Under the pieces are notes generated by a model that made no database searches, was not told where the DNA came from, and saw only the letters and a list, made by a program, of their open reading frames with translations. Shown in pieces: positions 1-9,268 of a DNA stretch of 64,000 bases. Numbering within the stretch: position 1 is the stretch's first letter; every line of letters begins with the position of its first letter. The translations under genes were made by a program, and so were the position numbers. The stretch comes from Paenibacillus sp. FSL M7-0420 (GTDB lineage: Bacteria > Bacillota > Bacilli > Paenibacillales > Paenibacillaceae): assembly GCF_038002345.1 (NCBI RefSeq), contig NZ_JBBOCJ010000001.1, forward strand, positions 4,030,001 to 4,094,000, given 5' to 3'.

Positions 1-809
1 TGACCGTAGGCGGGCAGTCTTACATCCAGCACAGCGGCGACATTCTGTTCATCCGCCCAAGTGTCCTGCATTCCAGTCTGGGTACGGTTTCAGAGGATGA
101 GATGACCTATTATTGCCTGCATTTCGACATTGATGATCTGGTCCTGCGCCGTTCCCTGATGACGATGGACACTGTCAGCCTAAGCGGTGACACTCCAGAG
201 CTGCAGGCGATCCGTTCTTCGCTCGATGCAATTATCAGCTCGACGATCCTCCCTGATGCCAGCGATACCCAGCGGGGCCGGCTGGTGACGCTCAATGCTT
301 CGCTGCAGCTGTTCACCGCACTCAGCAGCTGGGTGCTGGCTGCATTGCCCTCCCCTGCCCGAAGCACCCTGCCGGGCGTTACGGAGAAAACCGTTGCCCT
401 GGCGAATGCCATTGAAGGACTGCTGCAGGAATCCGTATTCACCGCTGCGGCAACCGGCAGCCGGGGCGGAAGCATCGAAGACATAGCCGCAAGGCTTGGC
501 TATAGCCCGAGTCACTGTAACCGCGCCTTCCGGCAAATCTACGGACTGCCCCCGAGGCAGTATCTCTCTGACCTGATTATCCGCCATGCCAAGCTGCTCC
601 TGCTGGATAACAGCCTGTCCGTGGAGAGTATCGCCTACAGGCTCGGCTACCGTGATGTCTCCCATTTCAGCAAGCAGTTCAAGCGCTGGACCGGCCTGCC
701 GCCCATGGGCTACCGTCAGCTTACGGAGGAACCGGGGAAGACAGACGGCAATGCGTTATCCGCTACTGCGCAGGGAATTATAACAAAAACTCCGCAAACC
801 ATTATATAA
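1..809 (+). CDS. AraC family transcriptional regulator, 5' end outside the window
   Basis: The reading frame is already open at base 3 and gives 268 residues to the TAA at 807-809, so the start lies upstream of the window. The first visible residues look like the end of an AraC-type cupin sensor domain (IQHSGDILFIRPSVLHSS). The last ~115 residues carry two helix-turn-helix motifs, around IEDIAARLGYSPSHCNRAF and VESIAYRLGYRDVSHFSKQF, the canonical AraC/XylS arrangement, followed by a ~30-residue polar tail. The gene converges on the sugar ABC permease genes and shares a terminator region with them. AraC proteins of this build usually sense a sugar and activate a nearby catabolic gene; the target here is not visible. 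Confidence 0.85.
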   Translation, partial: TVGGQSYIQHSGDILFIRPSVLHSSLGTVSEDEMTYYCLHFDIDDLVLRRSLMTMDTVSLSGDTPELQAIRSSLDAIISSTILPDASDTQRGRLVTLNASLQLFTALSSWVLAALPSPARSTLPGVTEKTVALANAIEGLLQESVFTAAATGSRGGSIEDIAARLGYSPSHCNRAFRQIYGLPPRQYLSDLIIRHAKLLLLDNSLSVESIAYRLGYRDVSHFSKQFKRWTGLPPMGYRQLTEEPGKTDGNALSATAQGIITKTPQTII

Positions 810-826
810 TGGCCTGCGGAGTTTTT
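785..826. terminator. Bidirectional intrinsic terminator
   Basis: AAAAACTCCGCA pairs with TGCGGAGTTTTTT, with a second small palindrome (CCATTATATAATGG) in the loop. A T-run follows on the plus strand and the A-run supplies one on the minus strand, so it can end both the AraC gene (whose stop codon lies inside it) and the convergent permease operon. Confidence 0.8.
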
Positions 827-853
827 TATTCTCCCCCAGAAGACACACACCTC

Positions 854-1690
854 TTACCCCTTGGTGGCCCCTGACGCAATCCCCTTAACGAAATACTTCT
901 GCAGGAAGATAAACACGATCAGCACAGGCACGACCGACATGGCGGTTCCGGCAAAAATCATATCCCAGCGCGAGGAGAATTCCCCGATATACCGGTAGAT
1001 TTCTACAACCATTGTCTTAGCCTGGCCTGAAGGCAGAACCAGCATCGGCATCAGGAAGTCATTCCAGATCCCCAGACCGTTCAGCACCACCATACTTGCC
1101 GTAACCGGCCCGAGCAGCGGGAAGACGATCCTCCAGAAAATCCCGTAGCGGGAGCACCCGTCAATTTCTGCGGCCTCTTCAATCTCCCGTGGAATACCTT
1201 TGACGAAGCTGGTATAGAGCAGGCATCCGAAGCCTACGGCACCGGCGACATAGATCATGATAGGTCCCGCCAGACTGCCGTACAGGCCGAGTATTCTCAG
1301 CTCTTTGAACAGCGGAATCATATACGCCTGGAACGGAATCATCATCCCGGCCAGGAAATAGATGAAGACCAGCCGCGTCCAGCGGGCATTTCGGCGCTCT
1401 ATCGCGTAACCTGCCATCGGAATAATCAGCACCTGGGCGACAATCGCCACAACGGTCAGAATCAGGCTGTTAAGGATCGCACGCGGAAATTCGGTCTCCG
1501 TAAGCAGATATTTGAAGCTGTCTAAATACAGTGTCTTCGGAAAAGCAACCGCATCGCGCATAATCTCGGCATTGCTTTTGAATGCGGACATCAGATTAAA
1601 GAAAATCGGGAAGAAAAAGATAACCGCTACCAGGAGCGTTATGACAAACAGGACAATTTCAGTGATTCTCCGCTTGGTCTGCATCGTCAT
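854..1690 (-). CDS. Sugar ABC transporter permease, MalG/LacG type
   Basis: This 278-aa polytopic membrane protein is one of two inner-membrane subunits of a CUT1-type carbohydrate importer. About six hydrophobic segments are visible, and the cytoplasmic EAA loop that docks the ATPase reads EEAAEIDGCSRYGIFWRIVF near residue 170. The start is one base after the stop of the upstream permease, with GGGAGG about 12 nt before the first ATG, suggesting translational coupling. It is the last gene of the locus (regulator, kinase, two binding proteins, two permeases). No ATP-binding subunit is encoded here; such Paenibacillus systems normally share an MsmX-like ATPase encoded elsewhere. The substrate is unknown. 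Confidence 0.93.
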   Translation of the reverse strand: MTMQTKRRITEIVLFVITLLVAVIFFFPIFFNLMSAFKSNAEIMRDAVAFPKTLYLDSFKYLLTETEFPRAILNSLILTVVAIVAQVLIIPMAGYAIERRNARWTRLVFIYFLAGMMIPFQAYMIPLFKELRILGLYGSLAGPIMIYVAGAVGFGCLLYTSFVKGIPREIEEAAEIDGCSRYGIFWRIVFPLLGPVTASMVVLNGLGIWNDFLMPMLVLPSGQAKTMVVEIYRYIGEFSSRWDMIFAGTAMSVVPVLIVFIFLQKYFVKGIASGATKG

Positions 1691-1691
1691 C

Positions 1692-2630
1692 TTAGAGCTG
1701 CACCTCCCGTTTCTGCAGGAATTTAACCTGGATGACCGTAATGATGAGAATAATCAGGAACAGGACCATGGCCAGAGCAGTGCCGAAGCCTTGTCTCAGC
1801 TCCCCGAAGCCTACTTTGTAGATAATATAAGTTAATGTCTCTGTCTCAAAGCCCGGGCCGCCGTCGGTCATTACGGCAATCTGGTCAAATATCTTCAGCG
1901 CACTGATCATAGAGAGCACCATGCACACAGTCATCGAACCCGCAAGCAGCGGGAACGTAATATGCCGGAACTGCTGCCAGCCGCCTGCACCGTCAATGCT
2001 GGCCGCTTCATTAAGCTCCTGCGGAATGCCCTGCAGTCCGGCCAGATAAATGATCATATAATAACCCGCGCCTTTCCAGACCGTTGACAGAATAATCGAC
2101 AGCATAGCGTATTTCGGATTACCCAGCCAGTCCACGATATAGTCGCCTAAACCGACGGAGGTCAGGATCTGGTTAAACACGCCGAAGTTGTAATTCAGGA
2201 TCATGGCCCAGACAAAGCCCATGACGATCCCGCTGAGCAGGGTCGGGAAATAGAAGATACTTCTGAATAAATTGCGGAACCAGCGTACCTTGTCGACCAT
2301 TAAGGCCATGGCGATTGCAGCAATGTTCTCAAGCAGTACCAGTGTAATTGTCATAACTAAAGTGTTCTTCAATGCGTTCTGCACCCGCGGACTCTGGAAG
2401 ATCTCGACGAAATTGGCGAATCCGATATACCGGATATCGCTGCTAATCCCGTCCCATGATGTGAAGCTTAGGTAGACGCTGCCTGCTGTAGGGACAATGA
2501 CAAACAGTGTGTATAAAAGGAATGACGGCAGGATGAACAACAGCGCGTAGGACTGCCATCTTTTCTTTTTCTTCCCCGGCTTCTCTGCGGCTATCAATGA
2601 CTTGTCTGTATTCACGATGGATGTAGCCAT
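1692..2630 (-). CDS. Sugar ABC transporter permease, MalF/LacF type
   Basis: The 312-aa first permease of the importer starts with a basic cytoplasmic tail (PGKKKKRWQSYALLF) leading into the first membrane helix. The EAA loop is ELNEAASIDGAGGWQQFRHI near residue 205, typical of MalF-like proteins. The GGGAGGGGAGAGGAACC leader places the ATG at 2630. It lies 82 bp downstream of the binding-protein gene and abuts the second permease, so the pair should be co-transcribed and form a heterodimeric channel. Confidence 0.93.
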   Translation of the reverse strand: MATSIVNTDKSLIAAEKPGKKKKRWQSYALLFILPSFLLYTLFVIVPTAGSVYLSFTSWDGISSDIRYIGFANFVEIFQSPRVQNALKNTLVMTITLVLLENIAAIAMALMVDKVRWFRNLFRSIFYFPTLLSGIVMGFVWAMILNYNFGVFNQILTSVGLGDYIVDWLGNPKYAMLSIILSTVWKGAGYYMIIYLAGLQGIPQELNEAASIDGAGGWQQFRHITFPLLAGSMTVCMVLSMISALKIFDQIAVMTDGGPGFETETLTYIIYKVGFGELRQGFGTALAMVLFLIILIITVIQVKFLQKREVQL

Positions 2631-2712
2631 GGTTCCTCTCCCCTCCCTGGGACGCGCTTGTTCAAATAAGGGAACCGCTGCCGGAGCAGAGGTTCCCTTC
2701 CGGCGCTTTTAT

Positions 2713-4065
2713 TTACAGTGAATTGGCTTTGACCTGATTGTCATATTCGGTATCGGCCTTCTTCATATATTCCGTGACGTCCGCATCGTTCACTACCATA
2801 TCCTGGAGCAGCTTATAGTACCAGTTGCGGAATTGCGGAGGAATCAGGTTATCGCCCCACCAGTTGTTGATGGCCAGAGATTTGGTTACGTTCGTGTCGG
2901 CAATGAGATCAAGTGCAACCTGCATTTGCTCGCTGGTCTCATAGGTTACTTTCTCTTTGGTGGAAGGAATGGCATTGATCGAAGCCAGATAGACCGAGTA
3001 CTGTTCCGGTTCAAAGAAGAAGCGGATGAAGTCTTTGATCGCTGCCGTCTTATCGGCATCCTTAGCGGCATCCGCGGATAACGACCAGCCGGCCGGTGAC
3101 GGCAGACCGATGACATTTACTTTACCTTCGCGGTCCGGGATCGCGTAGAAGCCGAATTCGAAGCCTGGATCAGCTTCAGCAATCTGGGTAAACATCCAGG
3201 TGCCGGAATACAGCTGTGCGGCTTTGCCGGATACCAGAATCGAAGCGGTCTGATTATCTGCGGTGCTCAGCCAGCCTTTGTCCACATAGTTCTTGAACAG
3301 CTCTTTGAAATCAGTCATGGCCTGAACTACAGCAGGATCTGCGAAGCTGACGGTCTTAGCCGTACGCTTGGCGTTCCAGTCCGGGTCTTTGCTGTAGACA
3401 TCGTCAATCAGGAATTTATTGACCCAGAAGCCCATATGGAAGATATCCTTACCGCCTACTACCAGCGGGGAGATACCTGTTGTTTTCAATTTTTCCTGGA
3501 TGGCAATGAACTCGTCATAGGTCTTGGGAAGCTCGGTGATCCCGGCGTCCGCGTAGGCTTTTTTGCTGTAAATGATCCCTTGTGGTGCGTTGACCTGCAT
3601 GGGAGCGTTCCATACTTTGCCGTCCACCTGCGGCGGCGATTCGAACAGATCCAGCAGATCGGCTGGAAGCTCTACAATTTTGCCGGCATCTGCGAATACC
3701 TGGGTGTCACGCATTTCCACCAGATCCGGGAATTCTCCAACCGCATCCTTCGTCTTCAGCCAGTCCAGATAAGCCGCCGATGAGGTTTCACTTAAGTCTT
3801 TGATGGTGACGTTAGGATTCGCTTCCATGAATTTCTTAACGGTATCGGCTATGGCTTTCTTGGTCGCCGGGTCACCTGACGCATAACCGATGGTGAAGCT
3901 GACGTCCTTCTTCGCAGAATCAGTAGCTGCAGCATTCCCTGCCGGAGCTTCAGTCGCGGCTGCATTGCCGCCGCTGGCCTTGTTATTGTTATTTCCGCCG
4001 CATGCGGTGAGTACAGTGGTTGCTGCGAGCAGCATGACGGATAATTTCGTAATGGTGTTCTTCAT
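2713..4065 (-). CDS. Extracellular sugar-binding lipoprotein (first of a paralogous pair)
   Basis: This is a 450-aa family 1 solute-binding protein. The start is the ATG at 4065, preceded by GGGGAGG at a good distance; an upstream in-frame extension to 4164 lacks a signal peptide and is rejected. The N-terminus is a lipoprotein signal (MKNTITKLSVMLLAATTVLTAC) with lipidated Cys22, then a Gly/Asn/Ala-rich linker. The mature part contains the family features (SFTIGYASGDP, GIIYSKKAYADAG, SGKAAQLYSGTWMF). It delivers the sugar to the two permeases immediately downstream. The neighbouring gene at 4306-5655 encodes a close paralogue, so the locus has two receptors for one channel. Confidence 0.93.
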   Translation of the reverse strand: MKNTITKLSVMLLAATTVLTACGGNNNNKASGGNAAATEAPAGNAAATDSAKKDVSFTIGYASGDPATKKAIADTVKKFMEANPNVTIKDLSETSSAAYLDWLKTKDAVGEFPDLVEMRDTQVFADAGKIVELPADLLDLFESPPQVDGKVWNAPMQVNAPQGIIYSKKAYADAGITELPKTYDEFIAIQEKLKTTGISPLVVGGKDIFHMGFWVNKFLIDDVYSKDPDWNAKRTAKTVSFADPAVVQAMTDFKELFKNYVDKGWLSTADNQTASILVSGKAAQLYSGTWMFTQIAEADPGFEFGFYAIPDREGKVNVIGLPSPAGWSLSADAAKDADKTAAIKDFIRFFFEPEQYSVYLASINAIPSTKEKVTYETSEQMQVALDLIADTNVTKSLAINNWWGDNLIPPQFRNWYYKLLQDMVVNDADVTEYMKKADTEYDNQVKANSL

Positions 4066-4253
4066 ATCTTGAGTAACCTCCCCTTGGGTATACAGCCCGG
4101 AAGCTGGCGGCCCGATGTGCGCATCATCGCCCGTAAGCGTTTCCTTATGCTCCAAGAATAGCATTCAGCCCTCAGGGTTAGAATGAACTAATTTAAGAGG
4201 GAGGTGCGGTAAATTTAAGAAGATGTGCAACATGTAACTTCTTATATTCACAG

Positions 4254-4283
4254 AAAAAAACGAAGGTCCGCTGACCTCCGTTC
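4254..4283 (-). terminator. Intrinsic terminator between the two binding-protein genes
   Basis: On the minus strand AACGGAGGTC-AGCG-GACCTTCGTT forms a 10-bp stem (one G-T pair) followed directly by a run of T. It sits 20-50 nt after the stop of the upstream paralogue, so transcription of the regulators plus the first binding protein can be separated from the downstream binding protein and permeases. Confidence 0.8.
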
Positions 4284-4305
4284 TTGCGCGGGCTATAGGG
4301 TAATG

Positions 4306-5655
4306 TCACTGCCAGTATTCCGCTACCTGTCTGTCATATTCAGTATCGGCCCGCTTCATATATTCCAGTACATTCCCGTCCTTAACAACCATTTCCTGCA
4401 GCAGCTTGTAGAACCAGTTACGGAACTGCGGAGGAATCAGGTTCTCTCCCCACCAGTTGTTGATCATCAGGGATTTGGTAACAGCGGGATCAGCCATCAG
4501 ATCAAGCACCACCTGCATCTGTTCACCGGCTTCCCGCCTGAACTCCTGCCTGGTCGAAGGAACCGAATGAATCCGGCTCAGGAATGCGCCGTAAGGCTCC
4601 GGTGAGAAAAAGAAGCGGATGAAGTCTTCGATTGCCTGCTTTTTGAGCGGCTCCTTGGCCGCCTGGGCAGACAGCGACCAGCCGGAGGGCGACTGCAGAC
4701 CGACCACATTCAGCTTCCCTTGACGGTCCGGCACAGCATAGAAGCCGAATTCGAAGCCCGGATCGGCTTCCTGGATCTGTGAGAACATCCAGGAGCCGGA
4801 GAACAGCTGGGCCGCCTTGCCGGATACCAGAATCGATGCCGTCTGGTTATCCCCTGTGCCCAGCCAGCCTGTATCCACATCATTCCTGAACAGCTGTTTG
4901 AAATCAGTCATGGCCCGGACTACATTCTCATCGGCGAAGCTAACCTCACCGGCCGTCCGCTTCGCGTTCCAGCCGGGATCGGCGGCATATACCTCATCTA
5001 TCAGAAATTTATTAACCCAGAAGCCCATATGAAAAATATCCTTGCCGCCTACAACGAGCGGAGTGATCCCGCTTGCCCGCAGTCTGTTCTGGATCTCCAG
5101 AAACTCCCCGTAGGTTGCCGGAAGCGTCTTAATGCCTGCCTCGGCATAAGCTTTCTTACTATAAATAATGCCCTGCGGGGCAGAGACAAACAGCGGGGCA
5201 TTCCACACCTTGCCGCCGATCTGCGGCGGGTGATCGAACAATTCCGCCAGCTCATCGGGGAGCGGAACGATCTTTTCCGCACCAGCGAAGGCCTCGGTAT
5301 CCCTCATCTCTACCAGATCGGGGAACTCGCCCACGGCATCCTTAACCTTTAGCCAGTCCAAATAAGCAGAGGAGCTTGTCTCACTGACATCCTGGACGAT
5401 TATGTCCGGATTCGCCTGCATGAAGGCCTTAATGGTACCCCCGATAGCCTGCTTCGTCGCCGGATCACCGGAGGCATACCCTATAGTAAAGCTTATTTTA
5501 CCGCTCCGGGCTGTATCCGGGTGGCTCTCCTGATTGGCCGCCTGGCTCCCGCCGATTCCGCCTGATCCCGTTTTGCCTCCACAGCCGGACAGGATCAGCG
5601 CGGCCGCAAGCGACACTATTGTTATTTTCATAGCTGATATCCTCGGCATTTGCAC
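4306..5655 (-). CDS. Extracellular sugar-binding lipoprotein (second of a paralogous pair)
   Basis: This 449-aa family 1 solute-binding protein is colinear and mostly identical by eye with the protein at 2713-4065 (shared blocks include GYASGDPATK, EFPDLVEMRDT, GGKDIFHMGFWVNKFLID, NNWWG and NLIPPQFRNW). The lipobox is LILSGC. GGAGG lies 8 nt before a GTG at 5655, which is favoured over the ATGs at 5649 and 5631. It begins just before the kinase stop codon region and is followed by its own terminator. Its position next to the kinase suggests it may serve as a sensing partner rather than the main transport receptor; that is inference. Confidence 0.9.
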   Translation of the reverse strand: MQMPRISAMKITIVSLAAALILSGCGGKTGSGGIGGSQAANQESHPDTARSGKISFTIGYASGDPATKQAIGGTIKAFMQANPDIIVQDVSETSSSAYLDWLKVKDAVGEFPDLVEMRDTEAFAGAEKIVPLPDELAELFDHPPQIGGKVWNAPLFVSAPQGIIYSKKAYAEAGIKTLPATYGEFLEIQNRLRASGITPLVVGGKDIFHMGFWVNKFLIDEVYAADPGWNAKRTAGEVSFADENVVRAMTDFKQLFRNDVDTGWLGTGDNQTASILVSGKAAQLFSGSWMFSQIQEADPGFEFGFYAVPDRQGKLNVVGLQSPSGWSLSAQAAKEPLKKQAIEDFIRFFFSPEPYGAFLSRIHSVPSTRQEFRREAGEQMQVVLDLMADPAVTKSLMINNWWGENLIPPQFRNWFYKLLQEMVVKDGNVLEYMKRADTEYDRQVAEYWQ

Positions 5656-5668
5656 CCCTGTGACCTCC

Positions 5669-7438
5669 TCATTCTGTGATAACCGGGAATGTCAGCGTAA
5701 TAGAGGTCCCGACATGCTCTCTGCTGTTCACAGACAGGCCATACCCCTCCCCGAAGCTGGAGCGGATACGCTCATGCACATTTTTCATGCCGACATTCTT
5801 GCTTGGAGCCTCCGGGTCTTCCAGAATCTTATTCATGCGGGACAGCGTCTCCCTGCTCATCCCCACGCCATCGTCATATATCGTTATCGCCAGCACTTGC
5901 TCTCTCCGTTCAACCGTAATGCCGACGGTTCCTTTTCCCTGCCCCCGCAGCCCATGCTGAACTGCATTCTCCACCATCGGCTGCAGGGACAGCTTCAGGA
6001 TGGGCCAGTCCAGGTTAACATCTTGGGCAATATCCAGATGCAGCTCGAAGCGGTTCTCATACCGCACAGAAATGATATAGAAGTAATTCTGCAGATGGGC
6101 GAGCTCGCTGGCAAGGCTTACACGGTCTTCCCCGTAATCAATGACATACTTCAGCTCATTGGATAACGCCAGAATCATATCCGCCACCTCGCCTGCTTCC
6201 TTATCCACCGCGTTCATCCGGATCACCTCAAGGGTGTTGTACAGGTAATGGGGCCGGATCTGACTCTTCAGTGCATTCAGCTCGGTCTGCTTCTGCTTGA
6301 TCTGGGCCACATAGGCCTCATCAATGTAGACCTGCAGCCGTTCCACCATCCGGTTGAATCCGTGGGCCAGCCTGCCCATCTCATCATTGCTGTTCACGGA
6401 GAGCTGGATATCCAGCTTGCCCGATTCCACCACGGCCATCTGCCGGATCAGCTCCCGGATGGGAGCGGCGAGACGTCTGGAGAACCAGGCCCCCATTACA
6501 ATCATCACAAAGGCACACATGCCGATAGCGATATATACCGTTGCCCGGGCCGACAGCAGCTGCTCGAACAGGTTGCCACGGTGGATTTTGGCGATAACCT
6601 GACCATTCAAAAAAGGGATCGGCTCACTGAGCACAATCATCTCATTGTTAGTTAGCTCAGCAGCTCCAGCTCCAGCCGCACCGGCAGGCTGGTTGCTGAA
6701 ATACGTCCGACCCTCTCCGTCCAGCAGGTACAGCTCATCCTTCTCCCCGAGACTCAGCTCACGGAAGAACTGCTGGAATAACGAGGTATCAATATCGAGG
6801 AAAAGCGTTCCGACTACCTTGGGATCTTTGGTCACGCGCCCGGAGGTATCAATCAGGCTGCGCCCGATCGTGAACACCCGGCGGTCCGAGCCATAGAAAT
6901 AACTGTCCTGATGGGTCGGGAAAATAGCCACCTTCGCAGGATCAACTGCCATGGCGGACAGCCACTCCGCATTCGGAACCGTCTCCATATTCAGCGACCG
7001 GTTGCCGCGCTCCTGAACATACAGCTTACCGTCAGACTGGCGGATAAACTGGACACTGGATATATAAGAATCACTGAACAGAATCGTCTTCAGGAAGGAT
7101 TCTATCGGAATGGTGTTGATTCTCTCCAGCTCATTCACATTCTGTGTCTGATTCTGCGAATAGCTCTCGATGAACCCTTCATAACGCCCTGTATACATTA
7201 ATTTGGATACTTCATTATACTGATTGAACGCTGAATTCAGATTATAGCTCATATAGAGCACCATTTGCTGCAGATTGCTGGTGGTATACCGCTCCACATA
7301 GCCCGAGAAGGTCTGTACGGAGAAGAAGCTCAGCGCAAACAGCGGAATCAGCCCGACCAGCAGGAAGGATGCAGAAAATTTAACAAAAATACTCTTCGGT
7401 CCCCGTCCCCAGACCGGCACAGGCCATCGTCTTATCAC
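5669..7438 (-). CDS. YesM-type sensor histidine kinase
   Basis: This 589-aa membrane kinase has a first transmembrane helix at about residues 20-40 and an extracytoplasmic sensor region to about 290. A second helix (VYIAIGMCAFVMIVMGAWF, ~301-319) follows, then a HAMP domain (about 320-370). The His_kinase motif IRPHYLYNTL contains phospho-acceptor His397, and the HATPase region carries DDGVGM. The start is a GTG at 7438 with a G-rich Shine-Dalgarno, 21 nt after the response-regulator stop. Kinases of this class pair with AraC-tailed regulators and control adjacent sugar-uptake genes, which fits the downstream binding proteins and permeases. Confidence 0.95.
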   Translation of the reverse strand: MIRRWPVPVWGRGPKSIFVKFSASFLLVGLIPLFALSFFSVQTFSGYVERYTTSNLQQMVLYMSYNLNSAFNQYNEVSKLMYTGRYEGFIESYSQNQTQNVNELERINTIPIESFLKTILFSDSYISSVQFIRQSDGKLYVQERGNRSLNMETVPNAEWLSAMAVDPAKVAIFPTHQDSYFYGSDRRVFTIGRSLIDTSGRVTKDPKVVGTLFLDIDTSLFQQFFRELSLGEKDELYLLDGEGRTYFSNQPAGAAGAGAAELTNNEMIVLSEPIPFLNGQVIAKIHRGNLFEQLLSARATVYIAIGMCAFVMIVMGAWFSRRLAAPIRELIRQMAVVESGKLDIQLSVNSNDEMGRLAHGFNRMVERLQVYIDEAYVAQIKQKQTELNALKSQIRPHYLYNTLEVIRMNAVDKEAGEVADMILALSNELKYVIDYGEDRVSLASELAHLQNYFYIISVRYENRFELHLDIAQDVNLDWPILKLSLQPMVENAVQHGLRGQGKGTVGITVERREQVLAITIYDDGVGMSRETLSRMNKILEDPEAPSKNVGMKNVHERIRSSFGEGYGLSVNSREHVGTSITLTFPVITE

Positions 7439-7459
7439 TCTATGATCCCCCCAATCCGC

Positions 7460-9058
7460 TTAGCTCCTGGCCGATTGCTTGTATTCCTGCGGCAGCTTGC
7501 CGAATTGCTTCTTGAACATGTCGCTGAAATGCCGCGCGTTGTTGTAGCCGACCCGGTCGGCAATCTCGTAGACCATCAGATCACTCTGCAGCAGCAGCCG
7601 CTGGGCATGACCCATCCGCACTTCAGTAACATAATTCTTGAAGTTCTGGCCGGTATGCTTCTTGAAGAAGCTGCTGAAATAATAAGGATTCATATACACC
7701 ATGGCGGCTATGGACTCCAGCGTAATATTCTCGGCATAATGCTCCTCCACATAGGTTTTCACCTGCGCAAGCTGCGGCATTTCCTTGCTGGAGATCCGGC
7801 AGATCAGCTGCTCAGACATTTTGGACAGGACCGCTTCAAATTCCTGCTGCAGTGTGCCGAAGGTCGGGGCATCCGCCAGCTTTTCCAGCAGCGGCTTCTC
7901 TCCCTGATTCAACAGCCCCGCATCCGCGCCGAAGTCAGCCATATCCTGTTCAAGCTGGATCACGGCATTATACACATAGGACACCGCCTGGTTCCGGCTT
8001 TCTCCAGAGAGCAGCCGCACGGTCTTCAGCAGCTCGCCCGTTAATGCCGTTAGCCGCTCCTTGTCGAGTGATTTGAGCGCTTCCGGCAGGCTACTCTGGA
8101 TGGCAGCAAGTGCAGATACAGGTACAGCAGCCTCCAATGACTCTTCGGGATAGGGAATTACCCGGTTCAATCCGGCGAAATATCTGAATCTTAGCGCTTT
8201 CAGTGCAGACTGGTAAGAATCCGCCGCCTCTTCAATGCCGCTGGCCGGGCGGCCGATGCCTATTGAGACCTGCAGCTTCAGAAAGCTGTTGATTTTGTGA
8301 TGCAGATCCTCCATTAATTGCTGCGGTTCATTCAGATGCTCATGCTGGAGCAGCACCCCGAAACGCTCTCCTTTTCGGAACACATACCCGTTGCCCCTGC
8401 TGTCCACTGTCTCCTTGATGATATTCAGCAAAGCGAACTCCACCAGCTTGCGTTCCCGTTCCTCCCAGCGTGAAGGCTGGCCGCCGTATTCATCCGTCTC
8501 AATGACACACACGCTGGCATAGCGGGTAATTGCCGTGTTGCCCATCCGGGCAAGCGTAGCTGCCGCCGCCTTATTGCCATCGGTCAGCTGCTCCAGCTGC
8601 TCCTCCACCGTAACAGACAGGTTCTTCCGCTCATAGGACTTGAGCATTTCCTTGTTGCGCTCTTCCTCGGATTCCTGGCGGATTACCATAGCTGCGCGGA
8701 TCACTACCTGCTCCAGCTGGCCCGTATTCACCGGCTTGACCAGATAATCCAGCGCCCCGTATTGTACCGCTTGCCGGGCATAAGTAAATTCCTGATAGGC
8801 GCTGATAAAGACCACCTTGATCGGACGCCCGGAATGATGAATTTCACGGATAATATCTATACCCGAATAACCCGGCATACTGATGTCACTGATAATCAGA
8901 TCGGGATGACAGCTGTCGATCATCGCCTTCAGCTCTATCCCGTCACAAGCTTCCCCTACTATATCAAGCCCGAGGCTCTCCCAGGCTATGAGCTTCTTCA
9001 GCCCGCGCAGAATAACCGGCTCGTCGTCCGCGAGCAGCACCCGTATGGTTCTGTTCAT
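7460..9058 (-). CDS. YesN-type response regulator with AraC output domain
   Basis: The 532-aa cytoplasmic regulator has an N-terminal receiver domain with the acidic pocket DDE (11-13), phospho-acceptor Asp58 (LIISDISMPG) and Lys108 (YLVKPV). A long middle region follows. A C-terminal AraC DNA-binding domain (about 430-530) shows the two helix-turn-helix motifs ITLESIAAMVYMNPYYFSSF and YEIADRVGYNNARHFSDMF. The start has a strong GGAGGTG. It is the first gene of the locus and is presumably phosphorylated by the adjacent kinase to activate the transporter promoter. Confidence 0.95.
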   Translation of the reverse strand: MNRTIRVLLADDEPVILRGLKKLIAWESLGLDIVGEACDGIELKAMIDSCHPDLIISDISMPGYSGIDIIREIHHSGRPIKVVFISAYQEFTYARQAVQYGALDYLVKPVNTGQLEQVVIRAAMVIRQESEEERNKEMLKSYERKNLSVTVEEQLEQLTDGNKAAAATLARMGNTAITRYASVCVIETDEYGGQPSRWEERERKLVEFALLNIIKETVDSRGNGYVFRKGERFGVLLQHEHLNEPQQLMEDLHHKINSFLKLQVSIGIGRPASGIEEAADSYQSALKALRFRYFAGLNRVIPYPEESLEAAVPVSALAAIQSSLPEALKSLDKERLTALTGELLKTVRLLSGESRNQAVSYVYNAVIQLEQDMADFGADAGLLNQGEKPLLEKLADAPTFGTLQQEFEAVLSKMSEQLICRISSKEMPQLAQVKTYVEEHYAENITLESIAAMVYMNPYYFSSFFKKHTGQNFKNYVTEVRMGHAQRLLLQSDLMVYEIADRVGYNNARHFSDMFKKQFGKLPQEYKQSARS

Positions 9059-9252
9059 TGCTGCACCTCCGCATGGTTGTCATTGATATATTATTACAGG
9101 ATTGCGGCCGTTTCAGTCTGTATTCATTATTGAAGAGATTCATCCAATTATACTGTATCATGACACCTCCGGCAGCCGGGTGAAGCTTTTTAAGAGGAAA
9201 GCGCAGTTTTTTAAGACAATTGTGAGGCTGGGAACTCCTGCCGGACTCGTGG

Positions 9253-9268
9253 TACAATATCTGATATG
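9253..9268 (+). promoter_or_regulatory. Possible extended -10 promoter giving a leaderless transcript
   Basis: TG-G-TACAAT ends at 9258 and the ATG of the next gene begins at 9266, exactly where transcription would be expected to start. No Shine-Dalgarno precedes that ATG and no good -35 is seen at normal spacing. Confidence 0.35.

Noticed and set aside
4066-4164. N-terminal extension of the first sugar-binding protein
   Set aside because: It puts 33 residues before a complete lipoprotein signal peptide that has its own strong ribosome binding site.
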